From: Chitinophagaceae bacterium
GTDB lineage: Bacteria > Bacteroidota > Bacteroidia > Chitinophagales > Chitinophagaceae
Reading direction: 5' to 3'
Assembly: GCA_016786845.1 (NCBI GenBank)
Contig: JAEUVB010000001.1
Coordinates: 1-46,146 of the forward strand
Length of the DNA stretch: 46,146 nt
A program made the translations under genes and the position numbers. Positions 17,871 to 26,469 of the stretch are shown in pieces (positions within the stretch are counted from its first letter, which is position 1; every line of letters begins with the position of its first letter). The notes below the pieces were generated by a model that saw nothing but the letters and a program-made list of their open reading frames with translations, did not search any database and had not been told where the DNA came from.

Positions 17871-18164
17871 ATGCATGGCAGATAGTTATAGGTGCGTGGC
17901 AGACAGATATAGGTGCGTGGCAGACAGATATAGGTGCGTGGCAGATAGATATAGGTGCGTGGCAGACAGATATTGGTGCGTGGCAGACAGATATAGGTGC
18001 GTGGCAGATAGATATTGGTGCGTGGCAGATAGATATTGGTGCGTGGCAGACAGATATTGGTGCGTGGCAGATAGATATTGATGCGTGGCAGATAGATATT
18101 GGTGCGTGGCAGACATGTATTCATGCGTGGCACATCTTTATTCATGCGTGGCAGATATGTATTG
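17871..18164. repeat. 21-bp tandem array, 14 units
   Basis: Fourteen contiguous units of GTGCGTGGCAGAYAGATATWG, each exactly 21 bp, with no indels. Inner units differ almost only at positions 1 (G/A), 13 (C/T) and 20 (A/T); the first and the last three units are more divergent, as expected if the array grows from the middle. Several frames on both strands stay open with seven-residue repeats (LPRTNIY, SATHQYL, VADRYRC). Variation at position 20 changes residues in the frames examined and one plus-strand frame is broken by TGA inside the array, so protein coding is not supported. Confidence 0.93.
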
Positions 18165-18284
18165 GAATTTAACGCATTTTTGAATGAAACCCTTGTCAAT
18201 AGGGCAATGTTGGATGGAAAGGCTCATGAACCCTGCTTCAATTGACCGATTTCAAAAATCCGGTTTTATTACAGAGATTGATCT

Positions 18285-18292
18285 TAGATTTG
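18285..18292 (+). promoter_or_regulatory. -7 box (TAGATTTG) before the transglutaminase-like gene
   Basis: Exact TAnnTTTG match 20 nt before the ATG at 18313. It lies inside the longer open frame that begins at 18184, which argues against that longer start. No clear -33 TTG. Confidence 0.45.
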
Positions 18293-18312
18293 ACACACCG
18301 TATTCTTATTCC

Positions 18313-19377
18313 ATGAAACGATCTCATTTAGTCTTTATCTTTTTGCTCGGCTTTGCGGCTTGTTCGCGTACGAATAGCCTATCGCTTACCCCGGCGCAAG
18401 AAACAGCCATTCATTATTTATATCAGAGTAGTTTGCTTACAGATACTTTTTCGAGGGTGTTGTGGCAAGTTCCGGTCGATTTCAGGGGCATTGATATCGC
18501 CCATGATTCCTTGTATTTTATTTTTAAAATTACGGAAGACCGGGCCAGGATACTGAATCGGGTGGCCTTGGATACTACCAAAGTGGAGTTTGCTAATTGC
18601 CCGAGCGGCGATTGTCAGTTTGGCGGACTGCAAGGTCGCATCGACGGATATGCCGCTTTTCGAATGCGCACAGACAACCTTAAAGTAGACACGCAACAAG
18701 TTTTGCATTGCTTGTTGAAAAAAGATTCGCTGTCCCTTCGTTTTAACGATTTTATGCAGGAGATGGATACGAATATTTGTTACCATACACCCAAGTACCT
18801 CGATCTTTCGGCAGCCATGCAAACAAAATCTTATTCCATCAGTATCGGTTCTTTTATTTCCCGCAAGGGTAAGGATAGAGTGATCCGAAAATTGGTCGAC
18901 AGCCTATGTAAGGGATTGACGACGGTAGAAGATAAAGCGCAGATTTTGCTCGATTATGTCACCAACAATATCGCCTACAGCTATGAAGATTTTTGGTATG
19001 ATACCGAGATCACCAAAAGGGCGCATGAGGTCTTGTATTCGGGGGAGGCCGATTGTTCGGGTATGTCTACCTTATTGGCATCCTTATATGAAGAAGCCGG
19101 AGTGCCTTATTGTTTACTCTACTTCAAAAACCATATGAATATTGGGGTCGCCGGAAAATTTGTGCCTGTCAATCGCTATACGGTAGACATCAAAGGCAAG
19201 ACCTGGTATTTTGCCGAGACCACCACACCGGGTTTTGTGATCGGGCAAACCCGTTTGAGCAATGATGAAATTTATGATGCGTATTTGTTTTACCATATTC
19301 CTTATGAGTCTGAGTTTGTGATGGATGGGAAGACGCATCAGCCTTTGGCGTATGTGGATTTGGAGGAGGAGGAATAG
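18313..19377 (+). CDS. Transglutaminase-like lipoprotein
   Basis: A 354-residue lipoprotein: MKRSHLVFIFLLGFAAC ends in a lipobox with the acylated Cys. A transglutaminase/protease-like domain occupies about residues 190-330, with the candidate nucleophile in EADCSGMSTLLASLYEEAGV, a following histidine in KNHMNIGV and an acidic residue in WYFAETTTPG, the usual C-H-D/E order. The N-terminal 190 residues are beta-rich and unrecognised. Whether it acts as a peptidase or has another role is unknown. An upstream in-frame ATG at 18184 adds 43 residues before the signal peptide, lies partly behind the -7 box and is rejected. It stands alone between the 21-bp array and the HEPN/MNT pair. Confidence 0.75.
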   Translation: MKRSHLVFIFLLGFAACSRTNSLSLTPAQETAIHYLYQSSLLTDTFSRVLWQVPVDFRGIDIAHDSLYFIFKITEDRARILNRVALDTTKVEFANCPSGDCQFGGLQGRIDGYAAFRMRTDNLKVDTQQVLHCLLKKDSLSLRFNDFMQEMDTNICYHTPKYLDLSAAMQTKSYSISIGSFISRKGKDRVIRKLVDSLCKGLTTVEDKAQILLDYVTNNIAYSYEDFWYDTEITKRAHEVLYSGEADCSGMSTLLASLYEEAGVPYCLLYFKNHMNIGVAGKFVPVNRYTVDIKGKTWYFAETTTPGFVIGQTRLSNDEIYDAYLFYHIPYESEFVMDGKTHQPLAYVDLEEEE

Positions 19378-19508
19378 TGGGTCGGGTATCATATATTGGT
19401 AGATGCTGTATTTCAACCTTTATTGATGAGATTTGAAATTTCATGCCCGAGTAGTAACTTTACCCCTAACATCAATGGGTGTTAAGAAATTTAATAAATG
19501 ATTATTTT

Positions 19509-19913
19509 ATGAGTCAAGATATTCGGTGGAAGCAACGATTTGCCAATTATGAGAAAGCTCTGGCTCATTTACAAGAAGCGGCCACATTTTTCGACCAGGA
19601 GCCAATGGAAATCATAAAGGAAGGAACCATACAACGTTTTGAATTCACCCACGAACTCGCATGGAGAGTGATGAAAGATTATCTCGAGTATCAGGGATTT
19701 CAATCAGTGATGGGTTCTAGAGATGCAACACGGGAGGCATTTAAATATGGTTTGCTTGAAGAAGGGCAGGTATGGATGGATATGATAGAAAGCAGAAATC
19801 GAACGGTACATGCTTATGATGCGGCTATACTTCAACAGGAATATGAAAAAATTGTAACATCCTATGCGCCGTTGTTCGAGAAATTTTTATTTAAAATGAA
19901 ATCTTTCTTATGA
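19509..19913 (+). CDS. HepT-like HEPN toxin (HI0074-type nucleotidyltransferase partner)
   Basis: A 134-residue all-helical protein of the nucleotidyltransferase substrate-binding/HEPN family. The RNase signature Rx4HxY is complete as R-NRTV-H-A-Y at residues 96-103, the same spacing as in the HepT toxin of Shewanella, where the tyrosine is AMPylated by the partner MntA. N-terminal blocks KQRFANYEKALAHL and EFTHELAWRVMKDYLE are typical. The stop codon overlaps the start of the nucleotidyltransferase gene by 4 bp (ATGA), indicating coupled translation. An ATG at 19479 adds ten unlikely residues and was not used. Expected role: RNA-cleaving toxin of a type VII toxin-antitoxin pair, by homology only. 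Confidence 0.85.
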   Translation: MSQDIRWKQRFANYEKALAHLQEAATFFDQEPMEIIKEGTIQRFEFTHELAWRVMKDYLEYQGFQSVMGSRDATREAFKYGLLEEGQVWMDMIESRNRTVHAYDAAILQQEYEKIVTSYAPLFEKFLFKMKSFL

Positions 19914-20230
19914 GGTTCGGACTCAGTGATCAATTGATCGAAAGAATGCAATCCGTATTTATGAAGCATCCTGAAATTGAATCGGTGCTGATATACGGAT
20001 CAAGAGCGATGGGGCATTATCGGGAGGGTTCGGATATTGATATCACCTTGCTTGGGAAAGCACTCTCGGAAGAAATCCGATCTAAAGTCTTTTGGGAATT
20101 AGATGATTTAAATACACCTTATTCTTTCGATCTGTCGATCTATCATGGTTTGAATTCACCTGATTTGGAAGACCATATACAAAGAGTGGGTAAAGTATTC
20201 TATACGCGGAAGTCATTGAATGTTGAATGA
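19910..20230 (+). CDS. MntA-like nucleotidyltransferase antitoxin
   Basis: A 106-residue minimal nucleotidyltransferase. The signature GSx10DxD is intact: Gly30-Ser31, then Asp42-Ile43-Asp44 in SDIDITLLG, with a third acidic residue in FDLSIYH. In the known HepT-MntA systems this enzyme adds AMP to a tyrosine of the HEPN toxin and so neutralises it; the target tyrosine motif is present in the overlapping upstream gene. Gene order toxin first, antitoxin second, matches such pairs. It is convergent with the DUF4292 gene, with 40 bp between them. Confidence 0.87.
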   Translation: MRFGLSDQLIERMQSVFMKHPEIESVLIYGSRAMGHYREGSDIDITLLGKALSEEIRSKVFWELDDLNTPYSFDLSIYHGLNSPDLEDHIQRVGKVFYTRKSLNVE

Positions 20231-20270
20231 GTTATCCCTATGTTTCAAGAAGAATGAATAAATTCCCTTC

Positions 20271-21158
20271 TTACCGCTGCAACTTATAATTGGCCGGAAT
20301 ACTGAAAGGGAAATCCATGGGCTTATCAAAATCGGCTTTATTGATTTCCATGCTGAGTTTGGCGGCTCCTTTTACATCCTGAATGTGATAGATGCGATTG
20401 ACCGGGAAATATCGGGTGTCCATCATTTCATAGTCGTTGAGGGCGATGAGAATGGAGCTGGTGGATACTGCCCTGACTGTTTGCAATTGAATTTGTTTGA
20501 GCGAGCTGTCGCTTTGATTGTAGGTGATCTGATTGGTGTAATCGAGTCCTTTGATGAAGAAGGTACTCATGCCATTGAGCTCTTTGATGTCGTGCATATT
20601 GCCTTGTGTAGCGATGGCATTGCCGATAATGATTTCCTGTAAGGTTTGAAAATCGAGGTCGATATTGATGAGTTTTTGAATATCCTGATAGCTATACAAG
20701 TAGGCTTTCTTATTGATGCGTTCGATGGCTTTAACACTGTCGGGGGTAATGATGGCGCGGGCCACTTCAATGCCGAGTCCGCTGATGCTGACCCATATCT
20801 TTTTATTCTTTTCTAAACGGAAGCTGGCCGTAAAATTTTGTTTGTCATCGCCGGTTTCGAAATGCATTTTAGCACGACATTGATAAGTCGTGTATTTTAT
20901 TTTTTTGATATCGATGATGCGTCTTGCCAACATCGTATCATAGGTAGGAATTTTCAGTGAATCTTTTTTCACCACTGTATTGCTGTCGATTTTTCCTTTG
21001 GCAATATCCTTCTCCACTTTTTTCTCAACCCGTTTTTCTTTGCGCGCCTCTTTCTTTTTATTTTTGATAAAAAAAGGTTTGACGATATTACAACTGTTGA
21101 GCAACAGGAGTAGGCAGGCAAATAAAAATAGAGGTTGTAGTTTATTACCTGACATCAT
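20271..21158 (-). CDS. DUF4292 lipoprotein (LolB-like)
   Basis: A 295-residue lipoprotein with lipobox LLLLNSC at about residue 23, followed by a basic, Lys-rich stretch (KNKKKEARKEKRVEKKVEK) and a beta-rich DUF4292 domain resembling LolA/LolB lipoprotein-binding folds (YQCRAKMHFETG, VWVSISGLGIEVARAI-like region, FPVNRIYHIQD). By fold it may help move lipids or lipoproteins to the outer membrane; this is inference. Its start lies 14 bp inside the end of the TPR lipoprotein gene, so the two are translationally coupled. It is the last gene of the six-gene run. A murein peptidase that often follows in related genomes is absent here. Confidence 0.8.
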   Translation of the reverse strand: MMSGNKLQPLFLFACLLLLLNSCNIVKPFFIKNKKKEARKEKRVEKKVEKDIAKGKIDSNTVVKKDSLKIPTYDTMLARRIIDIKKIKYTTYQCRAKMHFETGDDKQNFTASFRLEKNKKIWVSISGLGIEVARAIITPDSVKAIERINKKAYLYSYQDIQKLINIDLDFQTLQEIIIGNAIATQGNMHDIKELNGMSTFFIKGLDYTNQITYNQSDSSLKQIQLQTVRAVSTSSILIALNDYEMMDTRYFPVNRIYHIQDVKGAAKLSMEINKADFDKPMDFPFSIPANYKLQR

Positions 21159-22878
21159 TGATTTTTTTTAAGAGTTCGGGAGAATTTTCTCCGGCCTTTA
21201 CAGCCTTGTTCCAGTATTCTAATGCTTTCACAGGATCTTTCAGTTTGAAATAGATATCTCCCATATGTTCAAATAAAGTTCCGTCTTCTGAACCATCGGC
21301 TTGAATGGCTTTTTCGATCCACAATTTCGCTTCTTCTGTTTTGCCTTGCTGAAATAATATCCATCCGTAGGTGTCGAGAAAAGATTTGGAATCGGGTTGT
21401 ATCGCTAATGATCGTTTCGACATTTTTTCGGCATCAGCCAATCGGGTATTGCGGAGCGAAAGATAGTAGGCATAATTGTTTAAGGTGCCTGCATCTTCCG
21501 GTGTCAGTTTGAGGGCCTGCTCGTAACTGCTATCGCTGAGGGTATATTTTTGTAAGGCATGATACGCATCACCGAGGGTTGAAAATATTTGTGCCTGCAA
21601 GCGAATATTCTCCGATTCGAGAGAGGCCGATTTGAGGAGTGGTGTAACTGCTTTGGCCGCTTCTTTCTTTTGAAGATAAGATACCCCGCTGTAGAAATAG
21701 GGCATGGGATGATTGGGAAAATAGATCATGCTTTCATTGGCATAATGGATCACGCTATCCCATTGTTGCTGATCGCTGTATATCGACATCACCTGATTCC
21801 ATATCGTATAATTCGATTGATGCAGGCTGAGGTATTTTTTATATTCCGTGAGGGCATCGGCATATTCTTCGGTATAGTAAAGTACATCGGCATACAAGGA
21901 CACGGCATCTTTATTGTTCGGCGATTCGAGGGAAATGCTGCGGGCCATACTCACGATCTCTTTGTTTGTTTTCAGACTATCCGATTCGAGTTCACGGAGG
22001 GATGGAATGATGAGGGCAATTTTAGTTTCTACATCCAGGTTTTTGTTTTTCATCACCTGTTGCATGTAGGCATTGTATTTTTGTTGATCTTTTTTGTCGA
22101 GATAATATTGCGCCAAAGTGACCTGCGCCATAGGATCGGTAGTGAACTTGGTATCCAGTTCTTTCAGCAATGCATTCACTTTTTCAATCTTTCCGCCGTC
22201 TTCGTATAAATCGATCATCATGATCACATAACGGACTTCAGAAGGGTCGACTGCACGGAGTTTATTTAATTCCGCAGCCGCCAAATCATGTTGATTCAGG
22301 ACGCGGTAGATATTTTTTTTCTGCAGAATCAGTTCCTCATTAAAACCGAAACGCTTTTCCATATCATTGAAGATCTGTAATGCTTTTTGCGATTCATTAT
22401 TTTTGATCAACAACATGGCTTTTTTATAGTAATACTCTTCCTGATCCGGATAGCGCGTGATCAAGTCGTTGTATAAGGCTTCGGCCTCTTTGTTTTTCTT
22501 AGAATATTCTAAGAGCTCCACATAGTATTCCTGGAAATATCGATTGTGTTTATCCAGATTATAGGCTTTTTGCGCTGATTTTTCGGCGCCTGAAATGTCT
22601 TTACGGGTTTGAAACTGAAGACGGGCATAATTGTAATGGGCCGTGGCATTATGGGGGTACTGAAGTACAAACTGACTATAAAGATCCAGGGCTTTTTTCT
22701 TATCGCCGATGATTCTCATTTTCTCGGCATCAAAAAAAGAGACCAGTTGCTTGCTGTATTCCGCTTTTGCCGTAGCAGAGGCAGGAATGGGAGATTTGGT
22801 GCCGGACGTTTTCTTATTCGTAACGCAGGCACTGGTTCCCAAGAGGGTTAGCCAGACTAGAATGTGAATTTTATTCAT
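21145..22878 (-). CDS. TPR-repeat lipoprotein
   Basis: A 577-residue lipoprotein (lipobox LGTSAC, about residues 13-18) made almost wholly of tetratricopeptide repeats; clear units include KKALDLYSQFVLQYPHN, AEALYNDLITRYPDQEEYYY, SSYEQALKLTPEDAGTLNNY and KALEYWNKAVKAGENSPE. Such proteins serve as scaffolds, usually at the inner face of the outer membrane. Its start codon directly abuts the stop of the nucleotidyltransferase gene, and its 3' end overlaps the DUF4292 gene by 14 bp. The pairing TPR lipoprotein plus LolB-like lipoprotein suggests a shared envelope assembly role, not proven. Confidence 0.85.
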   Translation of the reverse strand: MNKIHILVWLTLLGTSACVTNKKTSGTKSPIPASATAKAEYSKQLVSFFDAEKMRIIGDKKKALDLYSQFVLQYPHNATAHYNYARLQFQTRKDISGAEKSAQKAYNLDKHNRYFQEYYVELLEYSKKNKEAEALYNDLITRYPDQEEYYYKKAMLLIKNNESQKALQIFNDMEKRFGFNEELILQKKNIYRVLNQHDLAAAELNKLRAVDPSEVRYVIMMIDLYEDGGKIEKVNALLKELDTKFTTDPMAQVTLAQYYLDKKDQQKYNAYMQQVMKNKNLDVETKIALIIPSLRELESDSLKTNKEIVSMARSISLESPNNKDAVSLYADVLYYTEEYADALTEYKKYLSLHQSNYTIWNQVMSIYSDQQQWDSVIHYANESMIYFPNHPMPYFYSGVSYLQKKEAAKAVTPLLKSASLESENIRLQAQIFSTLGDAYHALQKYTLSDSSYEQALKLTPEDAGTLNNYAYYLSLRNTRLADAEKMSKRSLAIQPDSKSFLDTYGWILFQQGKTEEAKLWIEKAIQADGSEDGTLFEHMGDIYFKLKDPVKALEYWNKAVKAGENSPELLKKINDVR

Positions 22879-23886
22879 TTATAGTTTGAAAGAGTAGTCG
22901 CCCAGACTAAGCTCTTCAGGTTTCGATTGGCAATCTACGTGATTTCCGAGTAATGAATTTCGAATTACGGAATTTTTAACGCTGGATCCATTCCCGATGA
23001 TGCTGCTGCTGACGATGGCATTTTCCACCCGACTGCCTTCTTCCATGGAAACGTAAGGACCTATGACGGCATTGCGTAAGACCGTATTTTTTCCGATAAA
23101 GCAGGGTTGAATAATGGTGCTATTCTCGATATGGGCGCTAGGATCTTGTAACACTTCATCATTTCTTTTGATTTCCAGAATGCGTTCAAGGGTATATAAA
23201 GTGGCGTCTTTATTGCCACAGTCGAGCCATTCATCCACCTGCCCGGTATAAAACTTCACGCCCTTTTGTTTCATGTTTTCCATGGCATCGGTGATTTGGT
23301 ACTCGCCTTTTACCTTGATATCGTTGTCGAGAAGGTATTGCATTTCATCGCGTAATCTTTCACCATCGCGGAAGTAATATACACCGATGATGGCCAGGTC
23401 GGAAACCGGTTCTTTGGGTTTTTCGACGAATTCCGTGATGATTCCTTCTTCATTGAGTTTAACCACACCGAAAGCAGATGGGTCGGCTACTTTCTGGGTC
23501 CAGATGATGGCATCCCGGGAAGTGTCGATGGAGAAGGTCGCTTTAAACAGCGTGTCGGCAAAGGCGATGAAGATATTTCCTTTGAGGCATTCTGCGGCAC
23601 AGAGGATGGCATGGGCCGTACCCAAGGGTTCGTCCTGATAGAATATTTTGCCTTTAGCGCCAAATTTCTCAGCAACGGCAATGAGGTTTTGTTCGGCTTC
23701 GGCACCAAATAATCGGCTAATGATAAAGGCGACTTCTTCGATGGGTTGGTCGGTGGTATTTACAATATCTTCTACGATGCGGTGCACCATGGGTTTTCCG
23801 GCTATCGGTACAAGGGGTTTTGGGGTGGTGAGGGTATGCGGTCTCATGCGTTTGCCCATGCCGGCCATTGGTATAATGATGTTCAT
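22879..23886 (-). CDS. Sugar-phosphate nucleotidyltransferase
   Basis: A 335-residue enzyme that would couple a sugar 1-phosphate to an NTP. The N-terminal Rossmann-like domain has the signature MAGMGKRMRPHTLTTPKPLV, the metal-binding IAFADTLF and VEKPKEP. The C-terminal part carries left-handed beta-helix hexapeptides (IENSTIIQPCFIGKNTVLRN). The sugar and nucleotide (glucose/dTTP, mannose/GTP or other) cannot be fixed from sequence. It lies between dut (30 bp upstream) and the TPR lipoprotein (0 bp) in a conserved-looking envelope run. Confidence 0.87.
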   Translation of the reverse strand: MNIIIPMAGMGKRMRPHTLTTPKPLVPIAGKPMVHRIVEDIVNTTDQPIEEVAFIISRLFGAEAEQNLIAVAEKFGAKGKIFYQDEPLGTAHAILCAAECLKGNIFIAFADTLFKATFSIDTSRDAIIWTQKVADPSAFGVVKLNEEGIITEFVEKPKEPVSDLAIIGVYYFRDGERLRDEMQYLLDNDIKVKGEYQITDAMENMKQKGVKFYTGQVDEWLDCGNKDATLYTLERILEIKRNDEVLQDPSAHIENSTIIQPCFIGKNTVLRNAVIGPYVSMEEGSRVENAIVSSSIIGNGSSVKNSVIRNSLLGNHVDCQSKPEELSLGDYSFKL

Positions 23887-23916
23887 TGAAATGCTTTTGT
23901 GGTTAGAAATGTTGGT

Positions 23917-24348
23917 TTATTGTCCGGTGCTGCCAAATCCTCCGGCGCCTCTTTCGGTTTCGTCTAAGGTTTCGCTGGCTACCCATTCGGCTTGTTCGCA
24001 GCGGCCGATCACGAGTTGAGCGATGCGATCGCCGGGTTGTATGCTTTGTTTTTCGTTCGATAAATTAATGAGAATCACCTTCACCTCACCGCGGTAGTCG
24101 CTGTCGATGGTTCCGGGGGTATTGAGACAGGTGATGCCCTGTTTAATGGCCAATCCGCTGCGGGGTCTCACCTGTACCTCATATCCCTGAGGGATGGACA
24201 TATACAATCCGGTCGGGATGAGGGTTCTTTCCATAGGATGCAAGATCAGTTCTTGATCGAGAAAAGCCTGTACATCCATACCGGCTGACCCGGGGGTCAG
24301 ATAGGCGGGCAGGGGGTAGGGGCTTTTGTTGATCACGCGGATTTGCAT
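23917..24348 (-). CDS. dut: dUTP diphosphatase
   Basis: Hydrolyses dUTP to dUMP and diphosphate, keeping uracil out of DNA and supplying dTMP synthesis. The 143-residue trimeric-type enzyme has all five motifs: PGSAGMD, RPRSGLA, the uracil-binding hairpin [21 protein letters not shown], and the C-terminal Gly-rich [11 protein letters not shown]. An ATG at 24369 would add seven residues; MQIRVINKS at 24348 matches the usual N-terminus. It follows dapF after 57 bp and precedes the nucleotidyltransferase by 30 bp. Confidence 0.96.
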   Translation of the reverse strand: MQIRVINKSPYPLPAYLTPGSAGMDVQAFLDQELILHPMERTLIPTGLYMSIPQGYEVQVRPRSGLAIKQGITCLNTPGTIDSDYRGEVKVILINLSNEKQSIQPGDRIAQLVIGRCEQAEWVASETLDETERGAGGFGSTGQ

Positions 24349-24405
24349 ACGGGGTGGGCGAAAATACAACCGAAAGATAAGAAAAGGAAGAAGGGGGATT
24401 TATTT

Positions 24406-25188
24406 CTAGACGTTATACTCTCCCTGAAAGACAAAGCGAGCCGGGCCACACAGCCACACGTCTTGAAAGTGAAGTCCGTCCTCGCTGCTGCATTTGACCG
24501 TCAATTCCCCGCCGGGGGTACTGACCTTTACATGAAACTTTCCGGGCAGGTTATAGACCGAAGCGATGGCGCTGGCCGTAACCCCTGTACCGCAAGACCA
24601 GGTTTCGTCTTCAACACCTCTTTCATAGGTGCGTACTTTCAGTCGGCCGGGTTCGGTTTGTTCCACAAAGTTGACATTGATACCTTCCTCTTTAAATAAA
24701 GGGCTGTATCGGATGAGGGCGCCTTCTTTTTTCACATCCAGATCATCGATGTCCTCCATGAAGTGCACATAGTGAGGTGAGCCGGTATTGAGTTGAAAAA
24801 AAGTTTCTTTGGAAAGAATATCCTGAACGTCGTTCATCTGCAATTCAATCTCAGCATTATTTTGTAACAATGCATCGTGCCAGCCATCAATAGCCAGAAA
24901 GCGGCATTGATCGCCGATGATGCCGAGGTCGTGCGCGAATGCCACGATACAGCGACCTCCATTGCCGCACATGGTACTTTCTCCCCCGTCGCTGTTGTAG
25001 TATTTCATTTCGAAGTCGCCTTCGTCATTCGGGTTGAGCAGCATCAAGCCATCGGCCCCAATGCCAAAGCGGCGGTGACAAATTTGGGCGATTTGTTCGC
25101 GGGAAAGCGAAGCATAACGGCCATCACGATTATCGAGCAGCACAAAGTCGTTTCCCGTGCCCTGGTATTTATAGAAATCAAGCTTCAT
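24406..25188 (-). CDS. dapF: Diaminopimelate epimerase
   Basis: Converts LL- to meso-diaminopimelate, the precursor of lysine and the peptidoglycan cross-link residue. The 260-residue enzyme has both catalytic cysteines: Cys74 in MCGNGGRC and Cys199 in SCGTGVTA; the N-terminus MKLDFYKYQGTGNDFVLLDN is diagnostic. Its start overlaps the end of the nucleoside phosphorylase gene by 11 bp, indicating translational coupling. Confidence 0.96.
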   Translation of the reverse strand: MKLDFYKYQGTGNDFVLLDNRDGRYASLSREQIAQICHRRFGIGADGLMLLNPNDEGDFEMKYYNSDGGESTMCGNGGRCIVAFAHDLGIIGDQCRFLAIDGWHDALLQNNAEIELQMNDVQDILSKETFFQLNTGSPHYVHFMEDIDDLDVKKEGALIRYSPLFKEEGINVNFVEQTEPGRLKVRTYERGVEDETWSCGTGVTASAIASVYNLPGKFHVKVSTPGGELTVKCSSEDGLHFQDVWLCGPARFVFQGEYNV

Positions 25189-26065
25189 GGGAAATGTTTT
25201 CGATGATGGACAGGCTTTTTTCGATCATGTGGGCGATGCTTTTTTTGGCATCTTTTGAGAAAGCTTTTTCGATGCGGTTGGCGACAATGGTATTGATGGA
25301 GAGGCAATGGTGTCCGAAGACGCGGCCCAGACCGAAAATGGCCGATGTTTCCATTTCGAAATTACTGATGCGATGATCTCCGAAGCGGAAACTCGACAAT
25401 TGATTGACCAGTTCCGGAAATTGGAGCGGGGCTCGAACTACTCGTCCCTGCGGGGCGTAGAAGCCGGGGCAGGTAACGGTAATGCCTTGGTGATAGCCTT
25501 CTTGGAAATGACCTAATAAGTAGGAAGAACCTTGAATGACATAAGGTACGATAGGAGCCGATTCCAATCCCGCATGGAAGGCAAATTGGCGTTGCATGTC
25601 CATTTCTTCTGGCGATTGTTCGGGTTTATAATAATGCAGCACATTATCCAGACCGATGCCATGACTGGAGGCTACGAGGCTGTCGACAGGGATATCGGCC
25701 TGAAGGCTGCCCGAAGTGCCGAGACGGATAATTTGCAGGGATGTGTGTTGGTCTTTGAAGATTCTTTGTTCAAAATCGATATTCACCACGGCGTCCAGTT
25801 CGTTCATCACGATATCGATATTATCGGGGCCAATGCCGCTGGAGATGACGGTCAGGCGTTTTTTGCCGATGTATCCGGTATGGGTGACGAACTCGCGATG
25901 TTGGGTTTTGAATTCGATTTGGTCAAAATGTTTGGACACTTCGGCCACCCGATCCGGATCGCCGACGGTGATGATGGTATCGGCGAGTTCTTCCCGTTTG
26001 AGGTTGATATGGTATACCCGGCCTTCCGGGCTGAGAATGAGTTCCGATTCGCCAATGCGTTGCAT
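25178..26065 (-). CDS. Nucleoside (probably uridine) phosphorylase
   Basis: Member of the PNP/UDP phosphorylase family, which splits nucleosides with phosphate in salvage. The 295-residue protein has the phosphate-site motif TVGDPDR at about 29-35, ISSGIGPDNIDIVMNEL, IRLGTSGSL, and NFEMETSAIFGLG with the conserved glutamate that contacts the ribose. The closest group appears to be uridine phosphorylases of Bacteroidota, but purine specificity is not excluded. The start at 26065 (MQRIGESELIL) fits the family; the ATG at 26107 adds 14 residues and would lie in the divergent promoter region. First gene of the run ending with DUF4292. Confidence 0.88.
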   Translation of the reverse strand: MQRIGESELILSPEGRVYHINLKREELADTIITVGDPDRVAEVSKHFDQIEFKTQHREFVTHTGYIGKKRLTVISSGIGPDNIDIVMNELDAVVNIDFEQRIFKDQHTSLQIIRLGTSGSLQADIPVDSLVASSHGIGLDNVLHYYKPEQSPEEMDMQRQFAFHAGLESAPIVPYVIQGSSYLLGHFQEGYHQGITVTCPGFYAPQGRVVRAPLQFPELVNQLSSFRFGDHRISNFEMETSAIFGLGRVFGHHCLSINTIVANRIEKAFSKDAKKSIAHMIEKSLSIIENISHEA

Positions 26066-26076
26066 AGTTTTTTTTA

Positions 26077-26084
26077 CAAACTTA
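26077..26084 (-). promoter_or_regulatory. Possible -7 box (TAAGTTTG) of the six-gene run
   Basis: Exact TAnnTTTG on the minus strand, 11 nt before the ATG at 26065. There is no TTG at the -33 distance. If used, the mRNA leader would be about 5 nt. Confidence 0.4.
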
Positions 26085-26101
26085 ATGCGAATGAACTGAA
26101 T

Positions 26102-26131
26102 TTGCATTTTCTAAAATATGTACTACATTTG
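26102..26131 (+). promoter_or_regulatory. Promoter of tRNA-Cys
   Basis: TTG (26102-26104), 19 bp, TACATTTG (26124-26131): a complete Bacteroidota -33/-7 promoter. Transcription would start near 26137, just before the tRNA. Confidence 0.85.
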
Positions 26132-26140
26132 TCGCCCGAT

Positions 26141-26211
26141 GGTCTTGTGGCCGAGTGGCTAGGCAGAGCTCTGCAAAAGCTTCCACAGCGGTTCGAATCC
26201 GCTCGAGACCT
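26141..26211 (+). tRNA. tRNA-Cys (GCA)
   Basis: A 71-nt cloverleaf: acceptor GGTCTTG/CGAGACC (one G-T pair), D stem GCC/GGC, anticodon stem GAGCT/AGCTT with loop CTGCAAA giving anticodon GCA, T arm AGCGG-TTCGAAT-CCGCT, discriminator T as expected for cysteine. CCA is not encoded. Confidence 0.96.
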
Positions 26212-26214
26212 CTG

Positions 26215-26246
26215 AAAAATCCCGAATTTGATTCGGGATTTTTTTA
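26215..26246 (+). terminator. Terminator of tRNA-Cys
   Basis: AAAAATCCCGAAT, loop TTG, ATTCGGGATTTTT followed by TT: a 13-bp perfect stem with a T run, 4 bases after the tRNA. Confidence 0.93.
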
Positions 26247-26469
26247 TTGTGGGAATGATCAATAGGAATAAATTGAGCTGTAGCGCGGTAGAAATTTATT
26301 TTTTGATGAATGGATAGCAGCTAAAAAGTTCAGGAGAAAATCCCTTGAATAGCCACCAAAACGTCACAAGGATGTCCACATAATTCTTAAAATATGACAA
26401 TTCCATGATGTTTATCATCCAGCGAATCGGCCATTTTTAGCTAAAAAATATGCAACTTTGTCCCATTCT

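Noticed and set aside
17871..18164. CRISPR-like array
   Set aside because: Units are directly contiguous with no unique spacers, the unit is not a typical CRISPR repeat, and no cas gene is present.
17834..18199. Open frames with seven-residue repeats over the 21-bp array at 17871
   Set aside because: Any 21-bp array without stops stays open in several frames. Substitutions between units change residues, a plus-strand frame is cut by TGA, and there is no signal peptide or promoter.
18184..18312. Longer start of the transglutaminase-like lipoprotein
   Set aside because: It would bury the lipobox signal peptide 43 residues inside and includes the -7 box at 18285-18292.
25532..26215. Open frame of 227 codons antisense to the nucleoside phosphorylase and reaching into tRNA-Cys
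   Set aside because: It overlaps a clear enzyme gene and a tRNA on the same stretch and has no protein-family features.
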